Assembly: GCA_965223405.1 (NCBI GenBank)
Contig: CBDCWO010000006.1
Span: forward strand, 6,572,001 to 6,636,000
Direction: 5' to 3'
DNA length: 64,000 nucleotides
Source of the DNA: CBDCWO01 sp965223405
GTDB taxonomy: Bacteria > Bacteroidota > Bacteroidia > Chitinophagales > Saprospiraceae
Of this stretch, positions 16,662-25,568 are shown one piece after another. Within the stretch, counting starts at the first letter, position 1; each line of letters begins with the position of its first letter. The translations under genes were made by a program, and so were the position numbers. The notes beneath the pieces were generated by a model. That model saw only the letters and a program-made list of their open reading frames with translations. It made no database searches and was not told where the DNA came from.

Positions 16662-18956
16662 TTAATTCTGATTCGAATAGGAATAAGGGATCGAGTGGTC
16701 TCCAACTGCCCAATTTTGATTGGGCTGCGATCCCATTTTGAGTTTCAATTGCCCACCTTTTTGCAAATCATCATGATCGAGCCAGCTTTGGTCATACATT
16801 TTCCCATTAAACTCTATCGATTGAATGTACACGTGTTCAGGTTGATTTCCCACGGCCTCAATGATCAGTTGATTTCCGTTTTCAAAATTCAAAGTTGCTT
16901 GATCAAACAGGGGACTTCCAACCACATATTGGGGTGTCCCCGGAGTAACCGGATAAAATCCCAATGCACTAAACACATACCAGGCCGATGTCTGCCCATT
17001 ATCCTCATCTCCGCAATATCCATCAGGTGTAGGAGCATATAATTTCCGCATCACCTCACGTACTTTTGCTTGTGTTTTCCAAGGTTGACGGGCATGGTTA
17101 TACAAATAAATCATGTGCTGGATGGGTTGATTACCGTGGGCATAATTACCCATATTTACAATTTGCATTTCTCTGATTTCGTGAATCGTAAATCCGTAAT
17201 AAGAATCATCAAAATCAGGTGGCATAGTAAACACCTGGTCCAACTTCGCTACAAATTCCTGGTCACCGCCCATGAGATCGATGAGTCCCTGTACATCCTG
17301 AAACACGGACCAAGTATAATGCAGGCTGTTTCCCTCAGTAAAGGCATCTCCCCACTTCAACGGATTGAAGGGTTCCTGAAAAGGTCCTTTTTCCAATCGA
17401 CCTCTCATCCATCCGGTAGTGGGATCAAACAGGTTTTTGTAATTCATAGCCTGATCATAGTAATAATTGGCTTCCACCTCTTTGTCCATTTCCATTGCCA
17501 TTTGAGCCAGACAAAAATCGGCATAGGCGTATTCTAAAGTACGGGCGGCATTCTCATTGATACCCACATCATAAGGTACATAACCTAAATCAATATAATA
17601 ATCCACTCCGGCTCGACCAACGGATCCAGCTGGACGACCCTCCTCTATGGTTGCATTTTTTAACATCGCTTCCAACAGAACTTCAGCCTCAAAGTCCCTG
17701 ATTCCTTTGATATAGGCATCGGATATCAACGAGGCGGAATTAGACCCTATCATGCAATCCCGATGCCCGGGACTTGCCCATTCCGGAAGCCAGCCTGATT
17801 CTTTGTAAGTATTGACTAAGCCCTGCATGATCATCCCATTTAACTCTGGGTACATCAAAGTAAAGAAAGGAAAGACGGCCCTAAATGTATCCCAAAAACC
17901 ATTATCGGTAAACAAATAGCCCGGGAGCACCTGCCCATTATAAGGGCTATAATGCACAATTTCTCCCTCACCGTTAATCTCATAAAACTTACGCGGAAAT
18001 AACAACAACCGGTACAAACAAGAATAAAAGGTTCGAATTGCATTTTGATCCTCATCCTGGATTTTAATTCGGTCAAACTCTTGCTTCCAAGCAGTATAGG
18101 CTTTGGCCTGGGTAGCTTCAAAGTTGTCAGATCCGATTTCCTGTTGTAAGTTTAAGGCTGCTTGCTCCGGGCTGATAAATGAAGATGCGATTTTGACATG
18201 TACTTTTTCTCCCCTGGTAGTTTTGAATCCGACAATTGCTCCCACATGGTCTCCTTCACTACTGAGGCCGTTTAACTTCAATTTCCAATCATCCTCCCAA
18301 GTGTGGGTCCATCCAAAATCTTTGTCAAATTCCGCGACAAAATAATTGTGAAAGTTTTCCGGCACCCCACCGCTATTATTTCTGCAATAACCAATAATCT
18401 TTCTTTCTTCGGGAATGATACGTACCATAGATCCTTCATGGAAACCATCTAAAATGATATAGGAAGAATCACTTTCGGGGTAGGTAATTCTAAATTGTAC
18501 AGCCCGCTCAGTGGGAGTAATCTCGGTAACTACATCGTAATCCGCCAGATAAACACTATAATAATGGGGTAATACTTCCTCAGCCTTGTGAGAAAACCAA
18601 CATTGACGTTCATCCTCCTGGTATTTTAGAGAACCGGTAACCGGCATAATACTGAAAGCGGCATAATCATTGATCCAGGGACTGGGTTGATGCGTCTGCT
18701 TGAAACCACGAAGGTGGTGATGATCGTACTGATAGGTCCATCCATCTCCCATCTTACTCGTCATAGGAGTCCAAAAATTCATTCCCCAAGGAAGTGCAAT
18801 GGCGGGATAAGTGTTCCCATTGGAAAGACTAAATTCGGAGTCTGTCCCCATCAAAGGATTTGCCATCATTACCGGATCGTAATCTCGATCACAATTCTCA
18901 GAAGGAGGATCTCCACAAGAGATTAAAAGTAGTACAATTACAACAATACGGGTCAT
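16662..18956 (-). CDS. GH92-family glycosidase lipoprotein with Gln at the catalytic-acid site
   Basis: The 764-residue protein has a lipobox Cys near residue 14 (VLLLISC). The GH92 two-domain fold shows NPLMGTDSEFSLSNGNTYPA, PWGMNFWTPM, a central SCLYRLLLFPRKFYE region, the metal-site region CGDEDNGQTSAWYVFSALGFYPV and GNQPIQHMIYLYN. GH92 enzymes are calcium-dependent, inverting exo-alpha-mannosidases. The usual motif is GNEPxHH with Glu as general acid; here the codon is CAA, giving Gln610. From memory, this swap is known in a GH92 enzyme that cleaves mannose-1-phospho-6-mannose, where a phosphate leaving group needs less acid help. The gene is divergent from a hybrid sensor regulator. Confidence 0.93.
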   Translation of the reverse strand: MTRIVVIVLLLISCGDPPSENCDRDYDPVMMANPLMGTDSEFSLSNGNTYPAIALPWGMNFWTPMTSKMGDGWTYQYDHHHLRGFKQTHQPSPWINDYAAFSIMPVTGSLKYQEDERQCWFSHKAEEVLPHYYSVYLADYDVVTEITPTERAVQFRITYPESDSSYIILDGFHEGSMVRIIPEERKIIGYCRNNSGGVPENFHNYFVAEFDKDFGWTHTWEDDWKLKLNGLSSEGDHVGAIVGFKTTRGEKVHVKIASSFISPEQAALNLQQEIGSDNFEATQAKAYTAWKQEFDRIKIQDEDQNAIRTFYSCLYRLLLFPRKFYEINGEGEIVHYSPYNGQVLPGYLFTDNGFWDTFRAVFPFFTLMYPELNGMIMQGLVNTYKESGWLPEWASPGHRDCMIGSNSASLISDAYIKGIRDFEAEVLLEAMLKNATIEEGRPAGSVGRAGVDYYIDLGYVPYDVGINENAARTLEYAYADFCLAQMAMEMDKEVEANYYYDQAMNYKNLFDPTTGWMRGRLEKGPFQEPFNPLKWGDAFTEGNSLHYTWSVFQDVQGLIDLMGGDQEFVAKLDQVFTMPPDFDDSYYGFTIHEIREMQIVNMGNYAHGNQPIQHMIYLYNHARQPWKTQAKVREVMRKLYAPTPDGYCGDEDNGQTSAWYVFSALGFYPVTPGTPQYVVGSPLFDQATLNFENGNQLIIEAVGNQPEHVYIQSIEFNGKMYDQSWLDHDDLQKGGQLKLKMGSQPNQNWAVGDHSIPYSYSNQN

Positions 18957-19447
18957 AATAGAATTTTAAAGTCCGAATTTGATTACTTAAGATTTGAGCT
19001 AGTCGTCCCATAAATTCAAGTGAAACTTAAAGTGTATCCATACGCCACTTACTTTCTTTTGCTAATATGTTAACTTTTTACCAAAAATATCCAAAGAATC
19101 GAACTATTTCTGATGACTGATAGGAAACCTTTTCAAACCAACTGAAATAACAAGAGAAAATTGGGCAAATTCTGCAGAGTACATTCCGAAAATGTTTCAG
19201 GATAAGCGCAAATCGATAATTCTCAACAGCAGCTCGGAACTTTAGCCACTCGCAATCAACAACCGCCTCACCGATGCAATGGACATAGTGGTTCGGGTAT
19301 TAATCTTACACCCACATTTATTTTGTTTGATTACGTAAGGGTGAGAATTACTTACAACACATATAGAATAATCATGATTTAAATCATTTCAACAAATGAG
19401 TTTTGTCTTTGGCTAAAAGGGAACATCGTCATAAATCATTTTGGATG
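18957..19447. promoter_or_regulatory. Divergent control region with a 14-bp perfect palindrome
   Basis: This 491-bp gap separates the GH92 gene from the hybrid sensor regulator and must hold both promoters. A perfect palindrome, ATGATTTAAATCAT, occupies 19374-19387, about 60 bp before the regulator ATG, and could be an operator. A short out-of-frame ATG (19396, seven codons) precedes the regulator. No other gene was seen here. Confidence 0.35.
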
Positions 19448-21637
19448 AATGTCAATTTAGCACGACCTAAAGATAATGTCGCTACGATTACCTATAAGAA
19501 AAGGCTTTGGAAGTTGATTTCCGTTATACCATGGTTAATGGGAGGTTTTGGAACTGCGTTATGGTTACTTGATTGTAGGATGTACGCAACGGCCATGTGG
19601 ATATATGGAGGATTCTTCTTATCTATAATGATTCTGCTGATCATTACGAAGAAATATGCAACCCTTTTAGCAGCTGTATCACTTTACTTTACCGCAATTT
19701 TTGCACATGCTATTGCCATACTTTTTGGTGGAATTCTACATTCAGGAGGAGTTGTCTTTGTAGGTCTGGCTGCAGCAACTCTAAGCCTTTCTTTCCTAAG
19801 CAGAATTCATTCCCACATATTGCTCATGATGTTTCTTTTTTTATTAATTGCCGATGCCCTCTTTCAATCCTACATACCAGCAATTGAAGCACTTCCTCCT
19901 TACCTGAATCTAATTCTTTTTGTACTCCATGTCTGGGTGATTGCCATCAACATATACAAAACCCTTGTTCAATATATAGAAGAACGCATTAAGTTAAAAT
20001 CGTTAGAAGCAAGCCGGTTGCAAGAGATGGATAATTTGAAGACCCAGTTTTATACCAATATTACCCACGAATTCAGAACTCCACTGACCGTTATTCTAGG
20101 GATGGTTGAGCAAATTGCTCAAAAGCCAAAAAGTTATCTACAAACAGGAGTAAGCATTATCCGAAACAATTGTCATCGGCTCCTTCGTTTGGTCAACCAA
20201 ATGATGGACCTATCCAAGTTGGAATCAGGCAATCTGGAACTTCATCCCATCAATTATGATTTTATTCGCTATCTGAAATACATTCTGGAAACATACAAAA
20301 GTATTGCCAGCCATAAGGATATCACATTAGATCTCCAGGTTTCAATACCAGAATTGATCATGGATTTTGATCCTGACCGTATGGAATCCATTTTAGAAAA
20401 TATTCTAACCAATGCTTTAAAAAACACATACAAAGGAACAAAAATCGTAATTAATCTAACAGTGCTCGAACCTGGTATGTCAAAGCCTAATCACCAATTC
20501 CACCTTTTCCCTGATACAGAGATTTGTGATTTGAAAAGATATCTACATATCTCCATCAAGGATCAGGGGCCGGGTATTAGGAACGAACATTTGCAACAGA
20601 TCTTTGAACGATATTTTCGTATTGAGGAACCGACAGTTTCTTCTGCAGGCACCGGAATAGGTCTTTCACTGGTAAAAGAACTGCTCCATCGGATGCAGGG
20701 GCAGTTGTATATTAATACTACACCGGGAAACGGTTCTGAGTTTATCCTGGTTTTTCCGATAACTTGCATCGCTCCGGTAAAAGAGGTGTACCAAAGTAAT
20801 CCTGACAATATATTCAAAAATAAATCGGTTCCATTCCCGCCAAAAAATATCAGTGAATTACAAGAAGACCGGCAAATGTTGTTGGTAATTGATGACAACA
20901 AAGACCTGATCCATTATATTACAACCGTATTGACTCCCATGTACAATATTGTTGCGGCTGAAAATGGAATTCAGGGAATTTCCCTGGCCTTGGAATTACT
21001 TCCCGATTTAATCCTATCTGATGTTATGATGCCGGTTAAGGATGGATTCGAAGTTTGTAAAACTTTAAAAAATGATTTCCGAACCAGTCATATTCCAATT
21101 ATCTTATTAACAGCCAAAGCGGATATGAAATCCAAGATTACCGGATGGGAAAGTGGAGCCGATGCCTATCTAATGAAACCTTTCAACAGTGAAGAACTAT
21201 TAACTCGCATCGAGAAGTTATTGGAATCGAGGGATAAATTGAAAGAGCGATATAGGAAGGTGACCATAGTGCAATCAGATCAGCCGTTGCCTAAGGATCC
21301 GAATGCTGATTTTATTCAAAAATTCAAACAGGTCCTTGAGGTCCATCTTGATGATGACAAATTCGACACTTATAAGTTGGCAAAGCTTCTCCATATAAGT
21401 AGGGCTCAGTTATACCGCAAACTTCAAGCTCTGACCGGTCAATCAGCCTCACAACTTATCCGGTCGATTCGGATGAACAGAGCCCGTGACTTAATTGTCA
21501 AAACAAATCTAAATATGGCTCAAATTGCATACCAAGTTGGTTTTGCAGATCCCTCCAATTTTTCAAAGACCTTTGTGCGTGAATTTGGCATTACGCCTAC
21601 CAATTATCGTAAAAAGGTTTCCAAGTTGCAACGCTAG
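19448..21637 (+). CDS. Hybrid two-component regulator: 6-TM sensor, kinase, receiver, AraC-type HTH
   Basis: From ATG 19448 the protein has 729 residues; an in-frame TTG at 19403 would add 15. About six membrane helices fill residues 20-165. A HisKA/HATPase kinase follows (ITHEFRTPL, phospho-His207; GTGIGLSLVKELL). The receiver has Asp525 in LILSDVMMP and Lys in LMKPF, and the protein ends in an AraC-type DNA-binding domain (RAQLYRKLQALTGQS, GFADPSNFSKTFVREFGITP). Sensing, phosphotransfer and transcription control are thus in one chain. Unlike classical HTCS it has no periplasmic propeller, so it probably senses through its membrane domain. It is divergent from the GH92 gene, a likely target. 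Confidence 0.93.
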   Translation, partial: NVNLARPKDNVATITYKKRLWKLISVIPWLMGGFGTALWLLDCRMYATAMWIYGGFFLSIMILLIITKKYATLLAAVSLYFTAIFAHAIAILFGGILHSGGVVFVGLAAATLSLSFLSRIHSHILLMMFLFLLIADALFQSYIPAIEALPPYLNLILFVLHVWVIAINIYKTLVQYIEERIKLKSLEASRLQEMDNLKTQFYTNITHEFRTPLTVILGMVEQIAQKPKSYLQTGVSIIRNNCHRLLRLVNQMMDLSKLESGNLELHPINYDFIRYLKYILETYKSIASHKDITLDLQVSIPELIMDFDPDRMESILENILTNALKNTYKGTKIVINLTVLEPGMSKPNHQFHLFPDTEICDLKRYLHISIKDQGPGIRNEHLQQIFERYFRIEEPTVSSAGTGIGLSLVKELLHRMQGQLYINTTPGNGSEFILVFPITCIAPVKEVYQSNPDNIFKNKSVPFPPKNISELQEDRQMLLVIDDNKDLIHYITTVLTPMYNIVAAENGIQGISLALELLPDLILSDVMMPVKDGFEVCKTLKNDFRTSHIPIILLTAKADMKSKITGWESGADAYLMKPFNSEELLTRIEKLLESRDKLKERYRKVTIVQSDQPLPKDPNADFIQKFKQVLEVHLDDDKFDTYKLAKLLHISRAQLYRKLQALTGQSASQLIRSIRMNRARDLIVKTNLNMAQIAYQVGFADPSNFSKTFVREFGITPTNYRKKVSKLQR

Positions 21638-21739
21638 TCCAAACATTTGAAACAGGAGCACCTGCCCGGTAGACACTATTGGTTTATCTTTTTTCCCAAT
21701 TAAGGATCTAAAATATTTATTAACCTAAAAGATATTGTT

Positions 21740-22336
21740 ATGAAACCAAAATTAGTATTTGTCGCACTATTGATGTTTTTCGCGTTTAGCTGCCAAAAAG
21801 AAAGCATGGATACTGATATGACTACAACGTTTGAAGAAAGTAGCCAGAAGATGCAAAGTGTTAACAATCTACCTATCTTGAAATACCCCAAATTGCAAAT
21901 GGTGCCATTGAAAGGAACCGTAATTGAAGTTGGAGATTTTAGCGTACCTCCTCTTTTATGTGGACCTATACCTTTTCCCAGACGATTTTTGGATATTGGT
22001 GGTACTGTTACGCACTTAGGTAATGTAGCAGGCGGATATGTTCAATTTTCCAGTTGTAATCCGGATATTATAAATGGACAAGAAGTATATCTCGCAGACC
22101 TTGTAGGTGTGTTACAAGCTTCCAATGGAGACGAAGTCCAATATGAGGGAGTTTTATGGTTTGATCGGATTAATCCAGCAGTCGGCGGTACGGATTGTAC
22201 TATCACCGGAGGTACAGGAAGATGGGAAGATGCTCATGGCCATTTCGAGTTCTACAATTTTGAGAGGAAAGAAGATGGCACACTTCATGCGTCCTTAAAA
22301 GGAAAAATCACCCCACCGGGTGTTGCTAATCAATAG
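21740..22336 (+). CDS. Secreted lipoprotein with allene-oxide-cyclase-like barrel signature
   Basis: The 198-residue protein has lipobox Cys18 (FFAFSC). The C-terminal half has ITGGTGRWEDAHGHF, the TGGTGRFxGAxG pattern seen in dirigent/allene-oxide-cyclase-like barrels, followed by a LKGKITPPG strand. A WFDRINP segment with nearby Cys residues precedes it. No catalytic role can be given. It lies 102 bp after the hybrid regulator and may be controlled separately. Confidence 0.7.
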   Translation: MKPKLVFVALLMFFAFSCQKESMDTDMTTTFEESSQKMQSVNNLPILKYPKLQMVPLKGTVIEVGDFSVPPLLCGPIPFPRRFLDIGGTVTHLGNVAGGYVQFSSCNPDIINGQEVYLADLVGVLQASNGDEVQYEGVLWFDRINPAVGGTDCTITGGTGRWEDAHGHFEFYNFERKEDGTLHASLKGKITPPGVANQ

Positions 22337-22499
22337 AGGTAAAAGTATTAAGCCAGATCTTTTAAATTAATTGTATTAGGTCAGGATCAATGTAAGCGGT
22401 AGCCAATATCACGAAGTTAGATGTTTTTGGCTACCACTTTCATAGTGATTGCAGCCCTAAATATCCGACCTAAAGTCGAAGAGATCTTTGTTCTGATCG

Positions 22500-22715
22500 A
22501 GGTCCGTAACTCTCGATGAGTTGAGTTCACGAGACTCTGCGGAATCCGCGACTCCCGTGGAGACGCGAGATGCCGTAAGGGTAAATATCTTTGATATTTC
22601 TTCCTTACGAACATGCTCGTATCGGCACGCTACGGAGCAGCGATTCTCGTCCATAGTCTGAGACTTTGGACGAGCCTGCCTGCCACGCAAAGCACTGTGC
22701 TCAGGCTGGCAGGGT
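22500..22715. repeat. Hairpin-dense, locally GC-rich element
   Basis: Within the 485-bp gap 22337-22821 this stretch is GC-rich compared with its surroundings. It carries consecutive inverted repeats: GCGGA-A-TCCGC near 22540; GTAAGG/CCTTAC with an inner AATATC/GATATT stem at 22575-22608; CTCGTCCA/TGGACGAG with an inner AGTCT/AGACT stem at 22646-22674; and CCTGCCTGCC/GGCTGGCAGG at 22675-22713. A minus-strand frame (22457-22792) crosses it but looks non-biological. It is most likely a dispersed structured repeat or a structured RNA. Confidence 0.55.
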
Positions 22716-22821
22716 TCGATTACGATGAGCAGGGCAAAAAGAGCAAGAATTGGTTGGTTCATGTATTTAATGCCCGCAATCACTAGTCCCATTTCGGGCT
22801 AGTAAATTCAATTTAATAACC

Positions 22822-24159
22822 CTACAAAAGACTACTTTTTTTAACAAACTTTGTTAGCACTGAATTTAGATCCGGAGTGCCTACTTCCTTTAAATCATAA
22901 TGAACCCGAACATAGGGTTTGTTGATCTTAATGATCCGCCCCAAATCAATGGGGGTTCCGATGATTACGGCATCACAAGGACATTGATTAATGGTTTTTT
23001 CCAAATCCAGAAGTTGCTCGGATCCGTAACCCATGGCAGGTAATACTCCCTCCAGATGCGGGTATTTGGTAAAAACATCAATTAATTCACCAACCGCATA
23101 AGGTCTCGGATCGATCCTTTCCAATGCTCCATATTGCTGGGCTGCAACACTTCCGGCTCCAATTTTCATTCCGCCGTGAGTAAGCGAAGGTCCATCCTCA
23201 ACAACCAACACTCTTTTACCTGAAATAAAAGATTGATTTTGAACACGTACTTGGCTTTCCGCGAGAATCCTGGTTGCGCAGGGATTTACCTTCTTTATAT
23301 TTGCCTTTACCTCTTCAACTTTGTGTTTTGGTGCCGAATCAATCTTATTGATTATCACTACATCCGCCATCCTCAAATTAACTTCACTGGGATAATAATT
23401 AAATTCATCCCCGGCTCGATGCGGATCAAGTAAGGTGATGTACAGGTCGCTTTGAAAAAAAGAAAAATCATTATTGCCTCCATCCCAAAGGATCACATCA
23501 CAACCGGCTGGATCATTTTCAGCAACGGATAAGATTTCTCGATAATCCACTCCGGCATAGATCACATTCCCTCTTACAATATGCGGCTCATATTCCTCTC
23601 GCTCCTCCAGCGTACATTTATGGACATCCAAATCCTCAAGAGCTGCAAATCTTTGAACTCTTTGTTTATCCAACTCACCGTAAGGCATGGGGTGTCTGAT
23701 CGCGACCACTTTTAGATCCATTTCCATTAAGATTTCGATGATCTTTCGTGCGGTTTGGCTTTTACCCACGCCGGTTCGTACGGCACAAACAGAAATAACC
23801 GGCTTGCTGCTCCTAAGCATAGTTTTAGCCGGACTTAAAAGTGTAAAAGCTGCACCGGCTGCATTGACGATGGATCCCAGTCTCATCACTTTTTGATAAC
23901 TGACATCACTGTAAGCGAAAATGCACTCTTCAATGGTATAATCCACAATTAGTTGGGTAAGCTCGTCTTCGGAAAAAATTGGTATCCCGTTTGGGTACAA
24001 CGCTCCAGAAAGAGAAGGAGGATATAAGCGGTCTTCGATATGAGGAATTTGAGTCGCGGTGAATGCGACGACTTCATATTCCAGATTATTCCGAAAGAAA
24101 GTATTAAAATTATGAAAGTCTCTACCAGCAGCCCCCAGAATAAGAATTTTTCGTTTCAT
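22822..24159 (-). CDS. Cyclic 2,3-diphosphoglycerate synthetase-like P-loop GTPase
   Basis: The 445-residue soluble protein begins with a Rossmann-like GAAGRDFHNFN loop. Its P-loop is SVCAVRTGVGKSQTARKI (Walker A AVRTGVGKS) and a nucleotide-specificity motif VVIINKIDSAP follows. A VVEDGPSLTHGGMKIGAG stretch and a C-terminal PCDAVIIGTPIDLGRII complete the pattern. Length and motifs match the family of methanogen cyclic 2,3-diphosphoglycerate synthetase, which has many bacterial members of unproven substrate. It stands alone, so the metabolite cannot be inferred from neighbours. Confidence 0.85.
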   Translation of the reverse strand: MKRKILILGAAGRDFHNFNTFFRNNLEYEVVAFTATQIPHIEDRLYPPSLSGALYPNGIPIFSEDELTQLIVDYTIEECIFAYSDVSYQKVMRLGSIVNAAGAAFTLLSPAKTMLRSSKPVISVCAVRTGVGKSQTARKIIEILMEMDLKVVAIRHPMPYGELDKQRVQRFAALEDLDVHKCTLEEREEYEPHIVRGNVIYAGVDYREILSVAENDPAGCDVILWDGGNNDFSFFQSDLYITLLDPHRAGDEFNYYPSEVNLRMADVVIINKIDSAPKHKVEEVKANIKKVNPCATRILAESQVRVQNQSFISGKRVLVVEDGPSLTHGGMKIGAGSVAAQQYGALERIDPRPYAVGELIDVFTKYPHLEGVLPAMGYGSEQLLDLEKTINQCPCDAVIIGTPIDLGRIIKINKPYVRVHYDLKEVGTPDLNSVLTKFVKKSSLL

Positions 24160-24425
24160 ATATTCAGCAACTTATAAGTGATAGAACTTCAATCTAACCT
24201 TTTGGGAATTGTAGCTTTAAACCTGTAATTCCCAATTGATTTCGACCTATCTAACAGACTAAATCCTCTCCGATTGAATCCAGATAAAAAGGTACTCTGA
24301 GTGGGGGATTTTCAAAGTGATCCGGGTTATAGCCCCTATTGATATTTGTCAATTTTATCATTCGGACCACGCAAAAACATTTTCAATTGAATCTTTTCGA
24401 TTTCCGGTATTAAAAATTAAATAAT

Positions 24426-24646
24426 GGCAAGGACCTGGTAAAATTTCCTGAACATTTACAAGATCTCGTCAATTTGGAGACCATAACCGTACTACTTACA
24501 CCTCTTGCCGGGAAGTCAAACGGACTTGCTGTAATTAAAAAATCAGATGATGGAAATGAGGTGAAGGAATTGTTATATGGTAAAGGCAACCATAATTTGA
24601 TTGGGAGGTAAAAGGTGTCTGTCAGGGCTATGAAATTATCAGGTAG
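24426..24646 (+). pseudogene. Frameshifted remnant of a structural/tail-fibre-like secreted protein
   Basis: One frame reads GKDLVKFPEHLQDLVNLETI and continues through a LLTPLAGKSNGLAVIKK stretch to a stop at 24609. The family pattern resumes one frame over as FDWEVKGVCQGYEIIR up to 24646. Together these match the end of Bacteroidota tail-fibre-like proteins, with an LPE..L..L ... TP.G ... W.V.G.R.GY pattern. There is no start codon or signal peptide. The rest of the 822-bp gap 24160-24981 shows no convincing gene; a 66-codon frame at 24615-24815 has no support. Confidence 0.45.
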
Positions 24647-24981
24647 AAGTGCTAAAGAAAGAGTTGATGCCGGCAGATTACCAAAATCCTATCCGGAAAA
24701 CAGGAAACAATTGACTTTCAATAGCCCCTCTGATATTCCTGATTTAAAAGTTTGGCCAGGTAATATTTTGGTGCAAGAATCAACTGGTACCATTAAGATT
24801 AGCCTTAGATTCTAACTTAAGCTTATTTCAAGTCTTTCACAATGACCAAAGATAATCATCACTTTATGATGTAGAGAAAGTACGCTATGATTGCACCTGT
24901 TTATCCATTACCTACAATTTAACCAGGAAAAATAAAGTTATATTTATAACTTATTCTTAAACGTAGAAAACATACTAAATC

Positions 24982-25455
24982 ATGAAAAGATCTACTTATT
25001 TACTCGGAGGATTGTTGGCCATCGGATTAATCTTTATGGCTTTCACCAAGCAACACTATGTTACCAAAAGTGGAGAAATGGATGCCGTAAAAGAGGTAAT
25101 ATTAAAATCGTATGTGCATGGCGCTTTTAATGAACTAAATCCTGAGGCTATGTTGAAAGGATTCCATCAGGAATTTGCCATTTATTCCGCCGATGGAGAA
25201 AACCTTAAAAAATATCCTATTGCCACTTGGGCTGAGGGTGTAAGAAAAAGGAAATCCGATTCAAAATTTGACCCTGTTAAAAACAAATGGGATCATAATT
25301 TTGCCAATATCGACATTACTGGAGGATCTGCTGCAGTAAAAATTGAATTGTCCCATGAAGGCAAACATGTATATACGGATTACTTATCCTTATTAAAATT
25401 TGATAGTGGATGGAAAATTGTAGCCAAAGTGTATCACAGCCATAAAAAGAAATAG
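24982..25455 (+). CDS. NTF2-like (lumazine-binding-type) periplasmic protein
   Basis: The 157-residue protein has a signal peptide/anchor (about 5-24). An NTF2-like cone fold follows, with a helical start (MDAVKEVILKSYVHGAF), LKGFHQEFAIYS, ITGGSAAVKIEL and a terminal DYLSLLKFDSGWKIVAKVYH strand pair. This matches the Lumazine_bd_2/nuclear transport factor 2 superfamily, in which catalytic function is often absent. It is monocistronic and followed by a strong terminator. Confidence 0.85.
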   Translation: MKRSTYLLGGLLAIGLIFMAFTKQHYVTKSGEMDAVKEVILKSYVHGAFNELNPEAMLKGFHQEFAIYSADGENLKKYPIATWAEGVRKRKSDSKFDPVKNKWDHNFANIDITGGSAAVKIELSHEGKHVYTDYLSLLKFDSGWKIVAKVYHSHKKK

Positions 25456-25475
25456 TGACAAATAAAATAGCGTAA

Positions 25476-25514
25476 AAAATAGCCTGGAGATTTGGTAAAT
25501 CTCCAGGCTATTTT
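25476..25514 (+). terminator. Strong intrinsic terminator
   Basis: AAAATAGCCTGGAGATTT pairs perfectly with its complement across a 3-nt GGT loop and ends in TTTT. The arms are 25476-25493 and 25497-25514. It lies 21 bp after the NTF2-like gene stop. The A-tract on the other side could let it work in both directions. Confidence 0.9.
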
Positions 25515-25568
25515 GTATTATATTTTGACCATAGACCAAATTCTCCTGATCTTTGAACCGATAAATGT

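Noticed and set aside
22457..22792. A 111-codon minus-strand gene
   Set aside because: It runs through several inverted repeats, has no family pattern and overlaps other frames of equal length. The structure of the DNA explains it better.
24615..24815. A 66-codon plus-strand gene after the tail-fibre remnant
   Set aside because: Its first part overlaps the shifted frame of the remnant and the rest shows no conserved pattern or ribosome-binding site.
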